From NCBI RefSeq assembly GCF_020217465.1, contig NZ_CP084115.1, positions 3,224,001 through 3,288,000 on the forward strand: a stretch of DNA of 64,000 nucleotides, in the 5' to 3' direction. This DNA comes from Cobetia amphilecti. GTDB lineage: Bacteria; Pseudomonadota; Gammaproteobacteria; Pseudomonadales; Halomonadaceae. Shown here piece after piece: positions 8,695 through 19,220 of the stretch. The notes under the pieces are model-generated. The model was not told where the DNA came from. It did no database searches and worked only from the letters and a program-made list of their open reading frames with translations. The translations under genes and the position numbers were made by a program. Numbering within the stretch: position 1 is the stretch's first letter; every line of letters starts with the position of its first letter.

Positions 8695-9363
8695 TCACTG
8701 CTCGCGAATGACGTCGGCGCCTTGCGGGATCTGGAACACGAAACGACTATCCTGCAGCGACGGGTTGTACTGCACGTTGCTGAAGTCGATCGCCGTACGC
8801 TGGCCGGTGGAATCCGCCATCTGCAGCATGTCGAGCTGCTCGCTGTCGAAGGTCAGCTTGAGGCTTTCAAACAGCGTATCGGCCTGTTTGGGCGTCAGCG
8901 TGAAGGTCTCACGCGCGCCCTGCTGCTGACGCTTGACCGCATAGTTGGCGGTCAGCTCACTGGCACGACCGGACAGCAACAGCGCCGGCGTGTGGGTGAC
9001 GCGCTCATCCAGCGGCTGCACGGTGACCTGCTCGAGGTCCGGGTCATGCAGATAGACTTCCTTGCCGTCCGACACCACTTCCTGACGGTACGGCGCATCG
9101 ACGCTCCAGCGGAACTTGCCCGGGCGCGACAGCCACATCTTGCCCTTGGCTTCCTGCAGACGCTGACCGGAGGCATCGAGGATCTGCTGATCGAAGTCGG
9201 CTGCATAGGTCTTGAGCGGCTCCAGCAGGCGCGACAGGCGATCGCCTGCCGATTCCTCGGCGTGCGCTGGCAGAGCGGCCATGCCCAACATCAGCGCGGC
9301 GCCCAGCCCCTTGGCCAGACGAGCGGTCAACGAAGAAGCGAAAGAACGGGACAATGTCTTCAT
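8695..9363 (-). CDS. lolA: Outer-membrane lipoprotein carrier protein LolA
   Basis: 222 residues from the ATG at 9363, preceded by AAGGAG. A Sec signal peptide (positive KTLSRS, hydrophobic core GLGAALMLGMAALP, cleavage after AHA near residue 34) exports it to the periplasm. The mature part shows the LolA pattern: LKTYAADFDQQILDASGQ, GKMWLSRPGKFRWSVDAPYRQEVVSDGKEVYLHDPDLEQV. LolA takes lipoproteins from the LolCDE transporter across the periplasm to LolB. It lies downstream of ftsK on the same strand as in most relatives, separated by a hairpin at 9500-9530. Confidence 0.95.
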   Translation of the reverse strand: MKTLSRSFASSLTARLAKGLGAALMLGMAALPAHAEESAGDRLSRLLEPLKTYAADFDQQILDASGQRLQEAKGKMWLSRPGKFRWSVDAPYRQEVVSDGKEVYLHDPDLEQVTVQPLDERVTHTPALLLSGRASELTANYAVKRQQQGARETFTLTPKQADTLFESLKLTFDSEQLDMLQMADSTGQRTAIDFSNVQYNPSLQDSRFVFQIPQGADVIREQ

Positions 9364-9499
9364 GAAACTCCTTGCGATGAGGAAGACCAGTGGCAAGCCT
9401 CGGCACCGAGGCCCTGCAGCTGACCATCATCATTTCAGCGATTCGGGATGATTGCTGCCAATATCCTGCTGGCAGTGATCTGTTATCTGATGTCTTTGA

Positions 9500-9530
9500 C
9501 ACGAAGGGGAGCAAAAAGCTCCCCTTCGTG
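9500..9530 (-). terminator. Terminator-like hairpin after ftsK
   Basis: A 13-bp perfect stem (9500-9512 with 9518-9530) with an A5 loop directly after the ftsK stop. No T run follows, so termination efficiency is uncertain; lolA begins 140 bp further on. Confidence 0.6.
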
Positions 9531-9556
9531 TGTTTCAGCGACCAGGCCGGCGGCGG

Positions 9557-12500
9557 CTAGCCGCTGTGGTTGGGCGCGATCACTTCCCGCGAGCCATTGG
9601 TGCCCATCGCGGAGACGACGCCCGCCATCTCCATCGCCTCGACCAGACGCGCGGCGCGGTTGTACCCGATCTTGAAGCGACGCTGCACGGCAGAGATGGA
9701 GGCACGACGCGACTCGACCACATAGGCCACGGCCTCATCGTAGAGCGCATCCTGCTCGGCATCGCTGTCCTCGCCTTCAGCCTCGAGGCCGGCCAGCGCA
9801 TCCGCCTGCACACCACCGGTGAGGATCTCCTCGATGTACTCCGGCGAGCCGCGACGCTTCCAGTCATCGACCACACGGTGAACCTCGTCATCATCGACGA
9901 AGGCACCATGAACGCGCGTCGGCATGCCGGCACCGGCCGGCAGGTAGAGCATGTCACCGTGACCCAGCAGGTCCTCGGCGCCGCCCTGATCGAGGATGGT
10001 GCGCGAGTCGATCTTGGAGGAGACCTGGAAGGCCATGCGCGTCGGGATGTTGGCCTTGATCAGGCCGGTCACCACGTCCACCGACGGACGCTGGGTGGCC
10101 AGAATCAGGTGAATCCCCGCGGCGCGCGCCTTCTGGGCCAGACGTGCGATCAACTCCTCGACCTTCTTGCCGACGATCATGAACATGTCGGCAAACTCGT
10201 CGATCACCACCACGATGTAGGGCAGCTTGGCGAGCACCGGCGGATGCTGGTGCATCTCCCAGGGCTGCGGCTCCCACAGCGGGTCAGCGATCTGGGCGCC
10301 ATGTGCCTCGGCTTCATCGATCTTGGCATTGAAGCCGGCCAGGTTGCGCACGCCCATGGCGGCCATCAGCTTGTAGCGACGCTCCATCTCGGCGACACAC
10401 CAGCGCAGGGCGTTGGCGGCCTCCTTCATGTCGGTCACCACCGGCGCCAGCAGATGCGGAATGCCGTCATAGACCGACAGCTCCAGCATCTTGGGGTCGA
10501 CCATGATCATGCGCACTTCGTCCGGCGTGGCCTTGAGCAGCATCGAGATCAGCATCGAGTTGATGCCGACTGACTTGCCCGAACCGGTGGTACCGGCGAC
10601 CAGCAGGTGTGGCATCTTGCCGAGGTTGGCCACGACAGGCGCGCCACCGATATCCTGCCCCAGCGCCAGGGTGACCGGAGATTCCGCCAGCTGATAGGCA
10701 TCGGAATCGAACACTTCGCGCAGGCGAATCATGGCGCGGTTGGGGTTGGGGATCTCGATGCCGACCGTCGGACGGCCCGGAATCACCTCGACCACACGCA
10801 CGCTCTTGACCAGCAGCGAACGCGCCAGGTCCGTCGACAGGTTGGAGATCTTGGACGCCTTGACGCCCGGCGCCGGCTGAATCTCGAAGCGTGTGATGAC
10901 CGGCCCCGGCCAGACATCCGCCACCTCGGCCTTGACGCCATACTCGCGCAGACGCACCACCAGCAGCTCGGCCATCTGGTCGAGCTCTTCTTCGCTGTAG
11001 TTGGGCTTCTGGGCATCCGGCGGCGTCAGCAGACTCAGCTGCGGCAGGTCCCCTTCCGGCTCGTCCTCGTGATCGGCGCCTTCATGGCGCTGACTCTGCA
11101 TGTGCTCCACGGTCCACAGGGTCGGGCCGGAGGGATCACTGGCAGCCGCCTGCGCATCTTCCGCCGTCGCCAGACGACCACCGCCCGGCACCATGCCGGA
11201 CTCATCGCCGTCATAGGCCCAGGAAGGACGCTCGGCCGTTGCGGGGGTCGCTTCCGGCGTGGCTGTCGGCGCCTCGAAAGGCGGCACATGCTCGGCCTGA
11301 GGCGCCACGGAATCGGGCTCCGCTGGTGCGACCGGCTCGGCCGGTTGATGAGGCGCTGCAGGCTGACGCGGCTCAGGGGCATGCTGCGGCGGCGTGGCAG
11401 ACGGGCTGCTCGGCGCCGCAGGCGCGTCTGCCTGTGTCGGCGCGTTGCCCGTCGGCTGCTCGAAGGCATCATCCCAGGAGACGACCGCCTTGCGAGCGGG
11501 AGTCTCGGAAGCGGCCGCCGCGACACCGGCCGCCATCACACCCGCACCGGCAGCCAGCCCTGCGGCCGTGGCGAATTGACCACCACTGCCGGGCAGGGGC
11601 GCATCATCGTCGTCCCTGGGCTCCGGCGGTTGATTGCGGCTATCCGGCGCGGCATCACTGCGCTCGCGCGCAAGTTGCGCGTCGCGCTCACGCTGTGCCT
11701 CTTTCTCAAGCTGCGCCTGCTGCTCGAGCTGTGCCTGCTTTTCGAGCTGCGCTTGTCGCTCTGCCGCTTGCTGCTCGGCTGCACGCTGCGCTTTCTGTTC
11801 AGCTTCGCGCTGCGCCTCCTGTTCTGCCAAGCGCTGCGCTTCCTGTTCAGCCAAGCGCTGCGCTTCCTGCTCGCGAGCCAGCTCTTGAGCCTGAGCTTGT
11901 GCCTGAGACGGAGCCTTGTGAGCTTCGGCCTCGCTCTGCGCCTGAGCGTCTTGCGCCGTGTCGTGTCGGGCGGTCTCATGACGAGCCGTGTCGTGACGAG
12001 CGGTCGGTGCAAAGGCTGAGGCGGCGTCCCAGGCAGCAGGGGCAGCCGTACTGTCGGAGGCTGATGCCGTATCTTCGGCGGCAGGGGCTGGCGTCGCCGC
12101 CTTGGGAGCCTGCGTGGTGACTGAGGCGTCAGCATGACGCTGGCGCTCGGCCTCAATGGCAGCGGCTTGCGGCAGACGGGAGCGCGTGACATCGGCATGC
12201 GCGACACGCGGCGCGGAGGCGGCCTCTGCCGCCACGGCGGTCTTCAGGGCCGCGGCCAGATCAACCCCTTCGATGCTGACATTGGCGCTCTGCACCGTCA
12301 TGCGCTCGGTGTAGGCAGCGCCCGGCACCTTGGCGGAAGGCGTGGTTTCAGCGGTCTGCCACGGGATATCGGTGCTGCGGTCATCCGCGAAGTCATCGCG
12401 AGCGCTGATGGCCTCGTCGGTGCCGCCATCCAGAGACGGCTCGACACGGCGCTGGCCGCGCGGCTCGGCGGCGATGCCTTCTGCCTCCTGACGGCGACCA

Positions 12501-13645
12501 AGCAGAATCTCGTCGCTGTCCTCGTCCCACTCATCCTCACGGGCACGGCGGCCCGGCAGCAGACGCTGCCACCAGCTCAGTCTGGGGGCCGGGTCGCGAT
12601 CCGAGTCATCCTCTTCACCGTCCTCGTGCGTCAGCGACTCTTCGGCGTAGGCTGCCTCGTCATCGTAGGCGTCCTGATCGTCGCGGCGACTGTTGAAGCG
12701 CTCGGCGAACCAGCCGGACACCCGCATGCAGCCATTGCCCAGCTCATCCATGACCGTCAGCCACGACATGCCGGTAAACAGCGTGAAGCCGCACAGGAAG
12801 CTGGCCATCGCGACCAGTACCGTGCCGCCCATGCCGATCAATGGCGTCAGTGCCCCGGCGATGCCCTTGCCGAGAATGCCGCCCGCGCCGTTGGTCAGCT
12901 GGCTGTCGGGGCTGTAGAACTGGATATCGCCGATGACGCAGGTCGCCATGATCAGCAGGAACAGGCCGCCAGCGCGCACCGCGATGGTCGTCGGGTCCCA
13001 CACCAGCTCTGTACTGGGCTGACGCATCAGGCGCCAGGCACCGAAGCCCAGCATTGCCGGCCACCACAGGGCACTGCCGCCAAACAGCGAATACAGCACG
13101 TCTGACAGCCAGGCACCGATGCTGCCCATCCAGTTGCTGGGCGTGAGTTCAGGGCCGCTGTAGGACCAGCCGGGGTCCGTCGGCGCATAGCTGAACAGCG
13201 CCAGAAGCATGAAGACGCATAGGCTGAGCATGAGAATGACCACGCCTTCACGGCTGACGCCCTGCAGGGTGGTGGTCAGGCGTGACGGTGGTCGCGCTGC
13301 CTTCTCCGCACGCTGCTCGGCGCGGATGGCCTGGCGTTCGGCGCGTTCGGCCTGACGCTCGGCGCGGCGCTGGGCTGCAGGGCTCTCTTCCTGCACGCGC
13401 GGCTTGTTTCTGGCCTTGGCAGCAGGCTGGCCGCTGGCGTCCTTCCTCGCGGGCTTGCCCGAGACGCGCGGCGTCTTGCGTGCCGGGCTGGACTCAGTGG
13501 CCGAAGCACCGCGCAGACGCGCGAAGAAGCCCGGCGAGTCCGCTTTCTGACGGGCACGCTTCCTGGGTGTTGCTGCCGCACGGCGGCTACGGGTTTCAGG
13601 CTTGGCCTGTTCCCGACTTGTCTTTCTGGCACTCTTGGCAGTCAA
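9557..13645 (-). CDS. ftsK: DNA translocase FtsK
   Basis: About 1362 residues. The start is proposed at a TTG (13645) behind AGGGGGAT; the frame stays open to 13789 with ATGs at 13729 and 13753 that lack ribosome-binding sites. Order: basic Ala/Arg-rich N-terminus, a membrane domain of four or more helices (about residues 130-310), a very long low-complexity linker rich in Ala, Glu and Gln, then the motor with Walker [14 protein letters not shown] (near residue 1018) and Walker [13 protein letters not shown], and a C-terminal gamma winged helix ([22 protein letters not shown]) that reads KOPS sequences. FtsK anchors at the septum, pumps DNA and activates XerCD at dif. The linker carries tandem peptide repeats ([19 protein letters not shown]), a sign of slippage-driven length change. 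Confidence 0.95.
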   Translation of the reverse strand: MTAKSARKTSREQAKPETRSRRAAATPRKRARQKADSPGFFARLRGASATESSPARKTPRVSGKPARKDASGQPAAKARNKPRVQEESPAAQRRAERQAERAERQAIRAEQRAEKAARPPSRLTTTLQGVSREGVVILMLSLCVFMLLALFSYAPTDPGWSYSGPELTPSNWMGSIGAWLSDVLYSLFGGSALWWPAMLGFGAWRLMRQPSTELVWDPTTIAVRAGGLFLLIMATCVIGDIQFYSPDSQLTNGAGGILGKGIAGALTPLIGMGGTVLVAMASFLCGFTLFTGMSWLTVMDELGNGCMRVSGWFAERFNSRRDDQDAYDDEAAYAEESLTHEDGEEDDSDRDPAPRLSWWQRLLPGRRAREDEWDEDSDEILLGRRQEAEGIAAEPRGQRRVEPSLDGGTDEAISARDDFADDRSTDIPWQTAETTPSAKVPGAAYTERMTVQSANVSIEGVDLAAALKTAVAAEAASAPRVAHADVTRSRLPQAAAIEAERQRHADASVTTQAPKAATPAPAAEDTASASDSTAAPAAWDAASAFAPTARHDTARHETARHDTAQDAQAQSEAEAHKAPSQAQAQAQELAREQEAQRLAEQEAQRLAEQEAQREAEQKAQRAAEQQAAERQAQLEKQAQLEQQAQLEKEAQRERDAQLARERSDAAPDSRNQPPEPRDDDDAPLPGSGGQFATAAGLAAGAGVMAAGVAAAASETPARKAVVSWDDAFEQPTGNAPTQADAPAAPSSPSATPPQHAPEPRQPAAPHQPAEPVAPAEPDSVAPQAEHVPPFEAPTATPEATPATAERPSWAYDGDESGMVPGGGRLATAEDAQAAASDPSGPTLWTVEHMQSQRHEGADHEDEPEGDLPQLSLLTPPDAQKPNYSEEELDQMAELLVVRLREYGVKAEVADVWPGPVITRFEIQPAPGVKASKISNLSTDLARSLLVKSVRVVEVIPGRPTVGIEIPNPNRAMIRLREVFDSDAYQLAESPVTLALGQDIGGAPVVANLGKMPHLLVAGTTGSGKSVGINSMLISMLLKATPDEVRMIMVDPKMLELSVYDGIPHLLAPVVTDMKEAANALRWCVAEMERRYKLMAAMGVRNLAGFNAKIDEAEAHGAQIADPLWEPQPWEMHQHPPVLAKLPYIVVVIDEFADMFMIVGKKVEELIARLAQKARAAGIHLILATQRPSVDVVTGLIKANIPTRMAFQVSSKIDSRTILDQGGAEDLLGHGDMLYLPAGAGMPTRVHGAFVDDDEVHRVVDDWKRRGSPEYIEEILTGGVQADALAGLEAEGEDSDAEQDALYDEAVAYVVESRRASISAVQRRFKIGYNRAARLVEAMEMAGVVSAMGTNGSREVIAPNHSG
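11680..11890 (-). repeat. Coiled-coil-type tandem repeats in the ftsK linker
   Basis: The encoded peptide has four eight-residue units of the form xAQRxAEQ followed by five six-residue units of the form xAQLEx (24-bp and 18-bp DNA periods). The composition (Gln, Glu, Ala, Arg) predicts a long charged helix between the membrane and motor domains. Boundaries are approximate. Confidence 0.75.
11955..11999 (-). repeat. 15-bp x3 tandem repeat in the ftsK linker
   Basis: Three 15-base units at 11955-11969, 11970-11984 and 11985-11999 encode [10 protein letters not shown] and RHDTA in succession. In frame and degenerate, consistent with recent expansion. Confidence 0.75.
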
Positions 13646-13815
13646 GTCGCCATCCCCCTTGCACCTTGTGGGCGATTTTCCATGTACCTTCAGCCGGTTA
13701 TCATAACCATTCGATGGCAGTGACGTCATAATTGCCGATTCACGTCTGCTCATGACGCCAAGGCGCCAGGAGCCCATTGCTCCGTGCATGTTCCCGAACC
13801 GACAAGAGGCTGCCC

Positions 13816-14532
13816 ATGCTTCCCTGGCTTCCCCCTGCCCCTGTCCGCTTTCCGCATGCTTCCACCGCCCTGAGCGAGCCCGACGGCCTGCTGTGTGCAG
13901 GGGGCGAACTCAGTCCCGAGTGGCTGCTGGCGGCCTACCCCCGCGGCATATTTCCCTGGTTCAGTCCGGGTGACCCCATCCTGTGGTGGTCACCGGACCC
14001 ACGCATGGTGCTCAAGCCAGAGGAAGTCCGTGTACGCCGCAGTCTGGCCAAGCGCCTGCGCAATGCAGGCCTGAGCTACAGTATCGACCGCGACTTTACC
14101 GGTGTGATCAATGCCTGTGCCAGCATTCCTCGCGATGGCCAGGCAGGCACGTGGATATTGCCAGAAATGCAGCGGGCCTACATCGCCCTGCATGCCATGG
14201 GACATGCCCACAGCGTTGAAGTCTGGCAGGGCGATTCTCTGGTGGGCGGCCTGTATGGCGTCGCCTGTGGACGCATCTTCTTCGGCGAGTCGATGTTCTC
14301 GCGCGTGCCCGATGCCTCGAAACTGGCGCTGGTGATCCTGTGCCAGGAATTGAAGGCACGGGATTTTCCGTTGATCGACTGTCAGATGCATACTCCGCAC
14401 CTGGCAAGTCTTGGCGCCCGCAGCATCGCCCGCAGCGATTTCATCAGCTATCTTGACCAGTATGCCACTGGCCAAGGGCATGAGGGCAAGTGGTCACTGA
14501 CATCCTGGCCCACGCAGCACGCCCGGGAATGA
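13816..14532 (+). CDS. aat: Leucyl/phenylalanyl-tRNA--protein transferase
   Basis: 238 residues from the ATG at 13816, with AAGAGG upstream; an earlier in-frame ATG at 13777 has no such site. Characteristic stretches are [28 protein letters not shown] near the N-terminus, [11 protein letters not shown], and the [16 protein letters not shown] core with [16 protein letters not shown]. The cytoplasmic enzyme transfers Leu or Phe from tRNA to proteins with N-terminal Arg or Lys, making N-degrons for ClpS/ClpAP, which are encoded 2-5 kb downstream. It is followed after 36 bp by the second aminoacyltransferase, bpt. Confidence 0.96.
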   Translation: MLPWLPPAPVRFPHASTALSEPDGLLCAGGELSPEWLLAAYPRGIFPWFSPGDPILWWSPDPRMVLKPEEVRVRRSLAKRLRNAGLSYSIDRDFTGVINACASIPRDGQAGTWILPEMQRAYIALHAMGHAHSVEVWQGDSLVGGLYGVACGRIFFGESMFSRVPDASKLALVILCQELKARDFPLIDCQMHTPHLASLGARSIARSDFISYLDQYATGQGHEGKWSLTSWPTQHARE

Positions 14533-14568
14533 TGGCCACGGCAATTCCAAGAGGGAGATGATGCAACG

Positions 14569-15372
14569 GTGAGCAGCAATACCCCCAAGCAACCGCAACG
14601 CGATCTGCGCTTCTTTCTGACGGTACCGCACGCCTGCAGCTATCTGGAAGGCCGCCAGGCGACCACGCTGTTTCTCGATCCGCAGGAAGCGCCCAATTCC
14701 GGTGTCTATGACGCCCTTGCCCTGCTCGGCTTTCGTCGCAGCGGCTCTCATCTCTATCGTCCGCATTGCGGTGATTGCCGTGCCTGCATTTCCGTACGCG
14801 TGCCGATCGCCGACTTCACGCCCAACCGCACCCAGAAGCGTCTGGTGCGTCGCAATGCCGACCTGGTCATCGAAGAGGGGCCAGCACTCTTCGACCCCGA
14901 GCATTATCGCCTCTACGCCCACTACATCCGCAGCCGTCATGCGGATGGCGACATGTTCCCGCCCAGTCATGAGCAGTATCGCACCTTCCTCACCTCCCGC
15001 GATGACTATGCCCGCCTGGTGAGCTTTCGCCTCGATGGCCGTCTGGTGGCCGTCGCCGCCATGGACCGCATGAGTCATGGCCTGTCCGCCATCTATACCT
15101 TCTACGATCCCGATGAGTCACTGAATCAGCGCTCGCTGGGGACCTACGCGGTGCTGTGGCAGATTGAGCAGGCACGCCGCGAAGGCCTGACCCACCTCTA
15201 TCTGGGCTACTGGATCCGCGATTGCCGCAAGATGAACTACAAGCAGCATTTCCAGCCGCTCGAGTATCTGGATGGCAGCCACTGGCGGCGACGCATACCG
15301 GCCAACCATACCGACAGCCATCTGCCACTGAGCCTGGTCAAGCAAGGCGCGTCAGTGACATCCGGCGAGTGA
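14569..15372 (+). CDS. bpt: Aspartate/glutamate leucyltransferase (Bpt/Ate type)
   Basis: 267 residues from a GTG at 14569. Family features are the N-terminal cysteine pair in YRPHCGDCRACISVRVP, the RRNADL segment, and the C-terminal GYWIRDCRKMNYKQHFQPLEYLDG block. Bacterial Bpt adds leucine to N-terminal Asp and Glu (arginyltransferase fold), extending the N-degron pathway. The ribosome-binding sequence GAGGGAG is about 12 bases away, with a four-codon reading frame (ATG ATG CAA CGG TGA, from 14558) between; its stop overlaps the GTG. Co-directional with aat and likely co-transcribed. Confidence 0.93.
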   Translation: MSSNTPKQPQRDLRFFLTVPHACSYLEGRQATTLFLDPQEAPNSGVYDALALLGFRRSGSHLYRPHCGDCRACISVRVPIADFTPNRTQKRLVRRNADLVIEEGPALFDPEHYRLYAHYIRSRHADGDMFPPSHEQYRTFLTSRDDYARLVSFRLDGRLVAVAAMDRMSHGLSAIYTFYDPDESLNQRSLGTYAVLWQIEQARREGLTHLYLGYWIRDCRKMNYKQHFQPLEYLDGSHWRRRIPANHTDSHLPLSLVKQGASVTSGE

Positions 15373-15726
15373 CGCGCTGAGCTCATTGCATGGGCTCTTT
15401 CGACGCGCTCTCCAGGCGCCCTCTCGACGCAAGCGCTCCGACAACGCTATGGTGACGCAACGCTCAGCTGGCAGGGGCTCATCAGACAGCGCTGAGTGCC
15501 GACCAACCGCCTGCCGAGAGTTGCCCCGGCGCAAGATGCCGATTTTTATCTTCCTCCTGAGCTGCCCACAGGCGCTCAAGGAACGTACAATCGCGCTTCG
15601 ACTTTGCCTTGCCGCCGCCCTTACGGCACAATATCGCGTATCGAAGTCCCGAATCGGGCACTTTTTGTGCTGAGGCGGCTCGGAACTACCAGCAGTATTC
15701 CCTGTAATAAGTGAGGATCAGCCTAT
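15373..15726. other. Intergenic region bpt-infA
   Basis: About 350 bp with no supported gene; small open frames here do not look coding. It should hold the infA promoter. A weak hairpin CCCG-AAT-CGGG near 15650 followed by CACTTTTTG could be an attenuator or a terminator for bpt. The infA ribosome-binding site GAGGAT lies just before 15727. Confidence 0.4.
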
Positions 15727-15945
15727 ATGGCGCGTGAAGATCATATTGAAATGGAAGGCGTCATCGTCGACACCCTTCCGAACACCACTTTCCGTGTTGA
15801 ACTGGAAAACGGCCACATCGTGACCGCTCACATCTCCGGCAAGATGCGCAAGAACTACATCCGCATCCTGACTGGCGACAAGGTCAAGGTTGAGCTGACT
15901 CCGTACGACCTGTCCAAGGGCCGTATCGTCTACCGTTCGCGCTAA
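15727..15945 (+). CDS. infA: Translation initiation factor IF-1
   Basis: 72 residues, the exact usual length. It begins [20 protein letters not shown] and carries the S1/OB-fold pattern [48 protein letters not shown]-1 binds the ribosomal A site during initiation with IF-2 and IF-3. The order aat-bpt-infA-clpA/clpS is standard for gammaproteobacteria; infA is convergent with clpA. The codons look like those of a highly expressed gene (many GAA, AAC, CTG). Confidence 0.98.
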   Translation: MAREDHIEMEGVIVDTLPNTTFRVELENGHIVTAHISGKMRKNYIRILTGDKVKVELTPYDLSKGRIVYRSR

Positions 15946-16451
15946 GCACGGTCAGACTGCCCTGCCGGTTGCCATGCCATCGATCACTCTGTACGTCCTG
16001 GACCTGCATGCGATCATCATGACACCGGCTGGCTGAACCGGTCGTTCCCGGCACCTCAGGCACCAGCGTCACCTCCGCCTGAACCCTCCGCCCGGACCCG
16101 GAACGCATCGAGGTTGCAAGACTTGCCCTTCGCGGCGAGACACCCGCCACCTCGATGGCGTATGCCTGAGTATTCCGATGATGCCGCCTTGTCCCATGAA
16201 TGCGTCTTGAGCCCGAACGCCAATCTGGCCTTCGCTCCCATTCAATGATGACAGGCGGCTCATCCCCGCTGGGCATCTTCTCCCCCCAGTACGCATTCGC
16301 TTCCCCCGATACGCATTCGCCTCCTCCAGTACTCATCCAACTCCCCGCCCTTCCCTTGAGGATGGCGAGCCCCTTGGCGTGCGCGCGTGTCCAGCTTGAG
16401 CAATCGACTTCATGCTCGCTACGTGCGGACAGCTTGCTGACTGACAGGCAT
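15946..16451. other. Intergenic region infA-clpA with no supported gene
   Basis: About 500 bp between convergent genes. Six-frame reading shows a 200-codon minus frame and small frames without family resemblance, ribosome-binding sites or codon bias, so I call none. No tRNA was seen, although enterobacteria carry a serine tRNA near here. A 20-bp tandem repeat occupies 16287-16346. A strong clpA terminator follows. Confidence 0.5.
16287..16346. repeat. 20-bp x3 intergenic tandem repeat
   Basis: Units 16287-16306, 16307-16326 and 16327-16346 share the frame CAGTACGCATTCGCTTCCCC with a few changes each. It lies between infA and clpA. The strand asymmetry (pyrimidine-rich plus strand) is strong. 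Confidence 0.75.
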
Positions 16452-16483
16452 AAAAAACGGCCAGTGCTTGAGCACTGACCGTT
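16452..16483 (-). terminator. Rho-independent terminator of clpA
   Basis: Arms at 16457-16467 and 16472-16482 form an 11-bp stem with one mismatch and a four-base loop. On the minus strand it is followed by six T residues (A run 16452-16457), the standard intrinsic terminator layout, about 40 bp beyond the clpA stop. Confidence 0.85.
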
Positions 16484-16520
16484 CATGTCGACCCTTCAGG
16501 GCAGCAAGCTGAGCGTCAGA

Positions 16521-18785
16521 TCACGCCATTTCCGCTTCCGTTTCCAGGTGCAGCTCGCCGTTGTCGACCGTGACATGCACGATGCCGCCCGACTCGGACA
16601 GGTCGCCGAACAGGATCATCTCTGCCAGCGGCTTCTTGAGCTTCTCCTGAATCACGCGTGCCATCGGGCGAGCCCCCATTGCCGGGTCATACCCGAGAGT
16701 CGCCAGCAAGTCGCGCGCCTCATCAGCGACATCCAGCTGCACACGCTTCTCATCCAGCTGCGCCTGCAGTTCGACCAGGAACTTGTCGACCACATTGCGC
16801 ACCACGGCGAGATCCAGCGCGCCGAACTGGATGATGCCATCCAGACGGTTGCGGAATTCCGGCGAGAACGTCTTGCGGATGACTTCCATGGCGTCGGTGG
16901 AGTGATCCTGGTGCTTGAAGCCGATGGAGCGACGCGCCACCTGCTCGGCACCCGCATTGGAGGTCATCACCAGAATGACGTTGCGGAAGTCCGCTTCGCG
17001 ACCGTTGTTGTCGGTCAGGCGGCCGTGGTCCATCACCTGCAGCAGCAGGTTGAAGACTTCCGGGTGTGCCTTCTCGATCTCATCAAGCAACAGCACGCAG
17101 TGCGGCTGCTTGGTGATGGCTTCGGTCAACAGACCACCCTGGTCATAACCGACGTAGCCCGGCGGTGCCCCGATGAGGCGCGAGACGGTGTGGCGCTCCA
17201 TGTACTCGGACATGTCGAAGCGCACCAGCTCGATGCCCATCAGCGCCGCCAGCTGACGAGCGACCTCGGTCTTGCCGACCCCTGTCGGGCCAGCGAACAG
17301 GAAGCTGCCCACCGGCTTGTCCGGCGCCTTGAGGCCTGCACGCGACAGCTTGATCGCTGCGGACAGCCCGGTGATGGCGTCGTCCTGCCCGAAAACCAGC
17401 ATCTTGAGATCGCGCTCGAGGTTGGACAGCAGCTTCTTGTCGGAACTGGAGACCGTCTTCGGCGGAATGCGGGCGATGGAGGCGACGATCGCCTCGACCT
17501 GCTCGGTATCGATGGTGTCGACGCGGATGCTCTCCGGCAGCAGGCGCTGGTGGGCACCGGCCTCGTCGATCACGTCGATGGCCTTGTCCGGCAGCTGACG
17601 GTCGTTGATGTAGCGGTCTGCCAGACGCACTGCCGTTTCCAGCGAGGCATCGGTGTACTTGATGGCATGGTGCTCCTCGAAGCGACCACGCAGCCCCTTG
17701 AGGATGCGGATGGTGTCATCCACCGACGGCTCCATGACATCGACCTTCTGGAAGCGGCGCGCCAGGGCGCGGTCCTTCTCGAAGATGCCACGGAATTCCT
17801 GGAAGGTGGTGGAACCGATGCAACGCAGCTCGCCGGAAGACAGCAGCGGCTTGAGCAGGTTGGAGGCATCCATCACGCCACCGGACGCGGCACCCGCACC
17901 GATGACGGTGTGGATCTCATCGATGAACAGGATCGAGTTCGGTTCCTTGCGCAGCTCCGCCAGCAGCGACTTGAGACGCTTCTCGAAGTCACCGCGGTAC
18001 TTGGTGCCGGCCAGCAACGCCCCGAGATCCAGCGAGTAGACCACGGCTTCCTTGATGACGTCCGGCACGTCCTCCTCGACGATGCGCTTGGCGAGACCTT
18101 CCGCGATGGCGGTCTTGCCGACACCGGCCTCACCGACCAGCAGCGGGTTGTTCTTGCGGCGACGCACCAGAATCTGCACCACGCGCTCGAGCTCGCCATC
18201 GCGACCGATCAGCGGGTCGATCTTGCCCAGACGCGCCTGCTCGTTGAGGTTGGTGGCGTAGTTGGTCAGCGGGTTGTTGCCGCCTTCGCTGCTCGCCTCT
18301 TCGCTCTCTTCATTCTCGACCGACGCCTGGGGCGTCTGGGTGTGACCCGCGACCTTGGAGATGCCATGCGCGATGTAATTGACCGCGTCCACACGCGCGA
18401 CATTCTGCTGCTTGAGGAAGTAGACGGCCTGACTTTCCTGCTCGGAGAAGATGGCCACCAGCACGTTGGCGCCGGTCACTTCACTCTTGCCGGAGGATTG
18501 CACGTGGAAGACGGCACGCTGCAGGACGCGCTGGAAGCCCAGCGTCGGCTGCGTCTCGCGGTCTTCCTGCTCTTCCGGAATCAGCGGGGTGGTGGAATTG
18601 ATGAAGTCCTGAAGGTCGACTCGCAGCTTGTCCAGATTGGCACCACAGGCGCGCAGGACATCGGCAGCGGAGGCATTGTCCAGCAGTGCCAGCAGGAGGT
18701 GTTCCACGGTCATGAATTCGTGGCGTTTGGAACGTGCCACGGTGAAGGCCGTGTTCAGGGTCAGTTCAAGTTCTTTGCTCAACAT
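16521..18785 (-). CDS. clpA: ATP-dependent Clp protease ATP-binding subunit ClpA
   Basis: 754 residues, as in other ClpA proteins. An N-terminal ClpN domain ([14 protein letters not shown], residues 1-140) is followed by two AAA+ modules: first Walker [16 protein letters not shown] (near 218), second [15 protein letters not shown] (near 500), with Walker [17 protein letters not shown]. An acidic stretch ([13 protein letters not shown]) links the N-domain and D1. The hexamer unfolds substrates for ClpP, including N-degron proteins delivered by ClpS, whose gene lies 33 bp upstream on the same strand. ATG at 18785 with GAGGGGA upstream. clpP is not here. Confidence 0.97.
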   Translation of the reverse strand: MLSKELELTLNTAFTVARSKRHEFMTVEHLLLALLDNASAADVLRACGANLDKLRVDLQDFINSTTPLIPEEQEDRETQPTLGFQRVLQRAVFHVQSSGKSEVTGANVLVAIFSEQESQAVYFLKQQNVARVDAVNYIAHGISKVAGHTQTPQASVENEESEEASSEGGNNPLTNYATNLNEQARLGKIDPLIGRDGELERVVQILVRRRKNNPLLVGEAGVGKTAIAEGLAKRIVEEDVPDVIKEAVVYSLDLGALLAGTKYRGDFEKRLKSLLAELRKEPNSILFIDEIHTVIGAGAASGGVMDASNLLKPLLSSGELRCIGSTTFQEFRGIFEKDRALARRFQKVDVMEPSVDDTIRILKGLRGRFEEHHAIKYTDASLETAVRLADRYINDRQLPDKAIDVIDEAGAHQRLLPESIRVDTIDTEQVEAIVASIARIPPKTVSSSDKKLLSNLERDLKMLVFGQDDAITGLSAAIKLSRAGLKAPDKPVGSFLFAGPTGVGKTEVARQLAALMGIELVRFDMSEYMERHTVSRLIGAPPGYVGYDQGGLLTEAITKQPHCVLLLDEIEKAHPEVFNLLLQVMDHGRLTDNNGREADFRNVILVMTSNAGAEQVARRSIGFKHQDHSTDAMEVIRKTFSPEFRNRLDGIIQFGALDLAVVRNVVDKFLVELQAQLDEKRVQLDVADEARDLLATLGYDPAMGARPMARVIQEKLKKPLAEMILFGDLSESGGIVHVTVDNGELHLETEAEMA

Positions 18786-18818
18786 GGCAAGTCCCCTCTA
18801 GGCCGCGTCTTGGACGGA

Positions 18819-19220
18819 TCACTCCGCCCGGTCGATGTCGCACAGCAGCGGATGCTGGCACTCTCGAGCATATTGATTGACTTGGTGGCATTTCGTTTCC
18901 GCGATGTCGCGACTGAAGATGCCACAGGTTCCTTTTCCCTGATGATGGACAGCGAGCATGATCTGTACTGCCTGCTCCTGATCCTTGTTGAAAAAGGTGG
19001 TCAGCACCTCCACGACGAAGTCCATCGGCGTGAAGTCATCATTGTGCAGAACGACCTTGTACATGGGCGGTGGAGCCAGTTCAGGCTCAGCGGTCTCGAA
19101 TGCCAGATCACCTTCGTGGTCTTCCTGGTATCCGGGTGCCTGAGCCGACGGGGCCTGATTGCTGATCGACAGTGTCTCCAGAAAGGGAGGACTGCCGCGC
19201 GATGTCTCTGTCTTGAACAT
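18819..19220 (-). CDS. clpS: ATP-dependent Clp protease adaptor protein ClpS
   Basis: 133 residues from the ATG at 19220; a TTG at 19244 would add eight residues. After a disordered N-terminal tail of about 50 residues comes the ClpS core [28 protein letters not shown] with the NDD substrate-pocket motif, then [21 protein letters not shown]. ClpS docks on the ClpA N-domain and delivers proteins with N-terminal Leu, Phe, Trp or Tyr. The long tail resembles the extended tail that engages the ClpA pore in E. coli, but is longer. It precedes clpA in an apparent two-gene operon. Confidence 0.94.
   Translation of the reverse strand: MFKTETSRGSPPFLETLSISNQAPSAQAPGYQEDHEGDLAFETAEPELAPPPMYKVVLHNDDFTPMDFVVEVLTTFFNKDQEQAVQIMLAVHHQGKGTCGIFSRDIAETKCHQVNQYARECQHPLLCDIDRAE

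Noticed and set aside
15946-16451. A serine tRNA expected near infA by analogy with E. coli
   Set aside because: No cloverleaf with the T-loop GTTCGA pattern or acceptor pairing was found on either strand.
15884-16486. 200-codon minus frame between infA and clpA
   Set aside because: Runs across the infA 3' end and the clpA terminator, has no ribosome-binding site and no recognisable motif.
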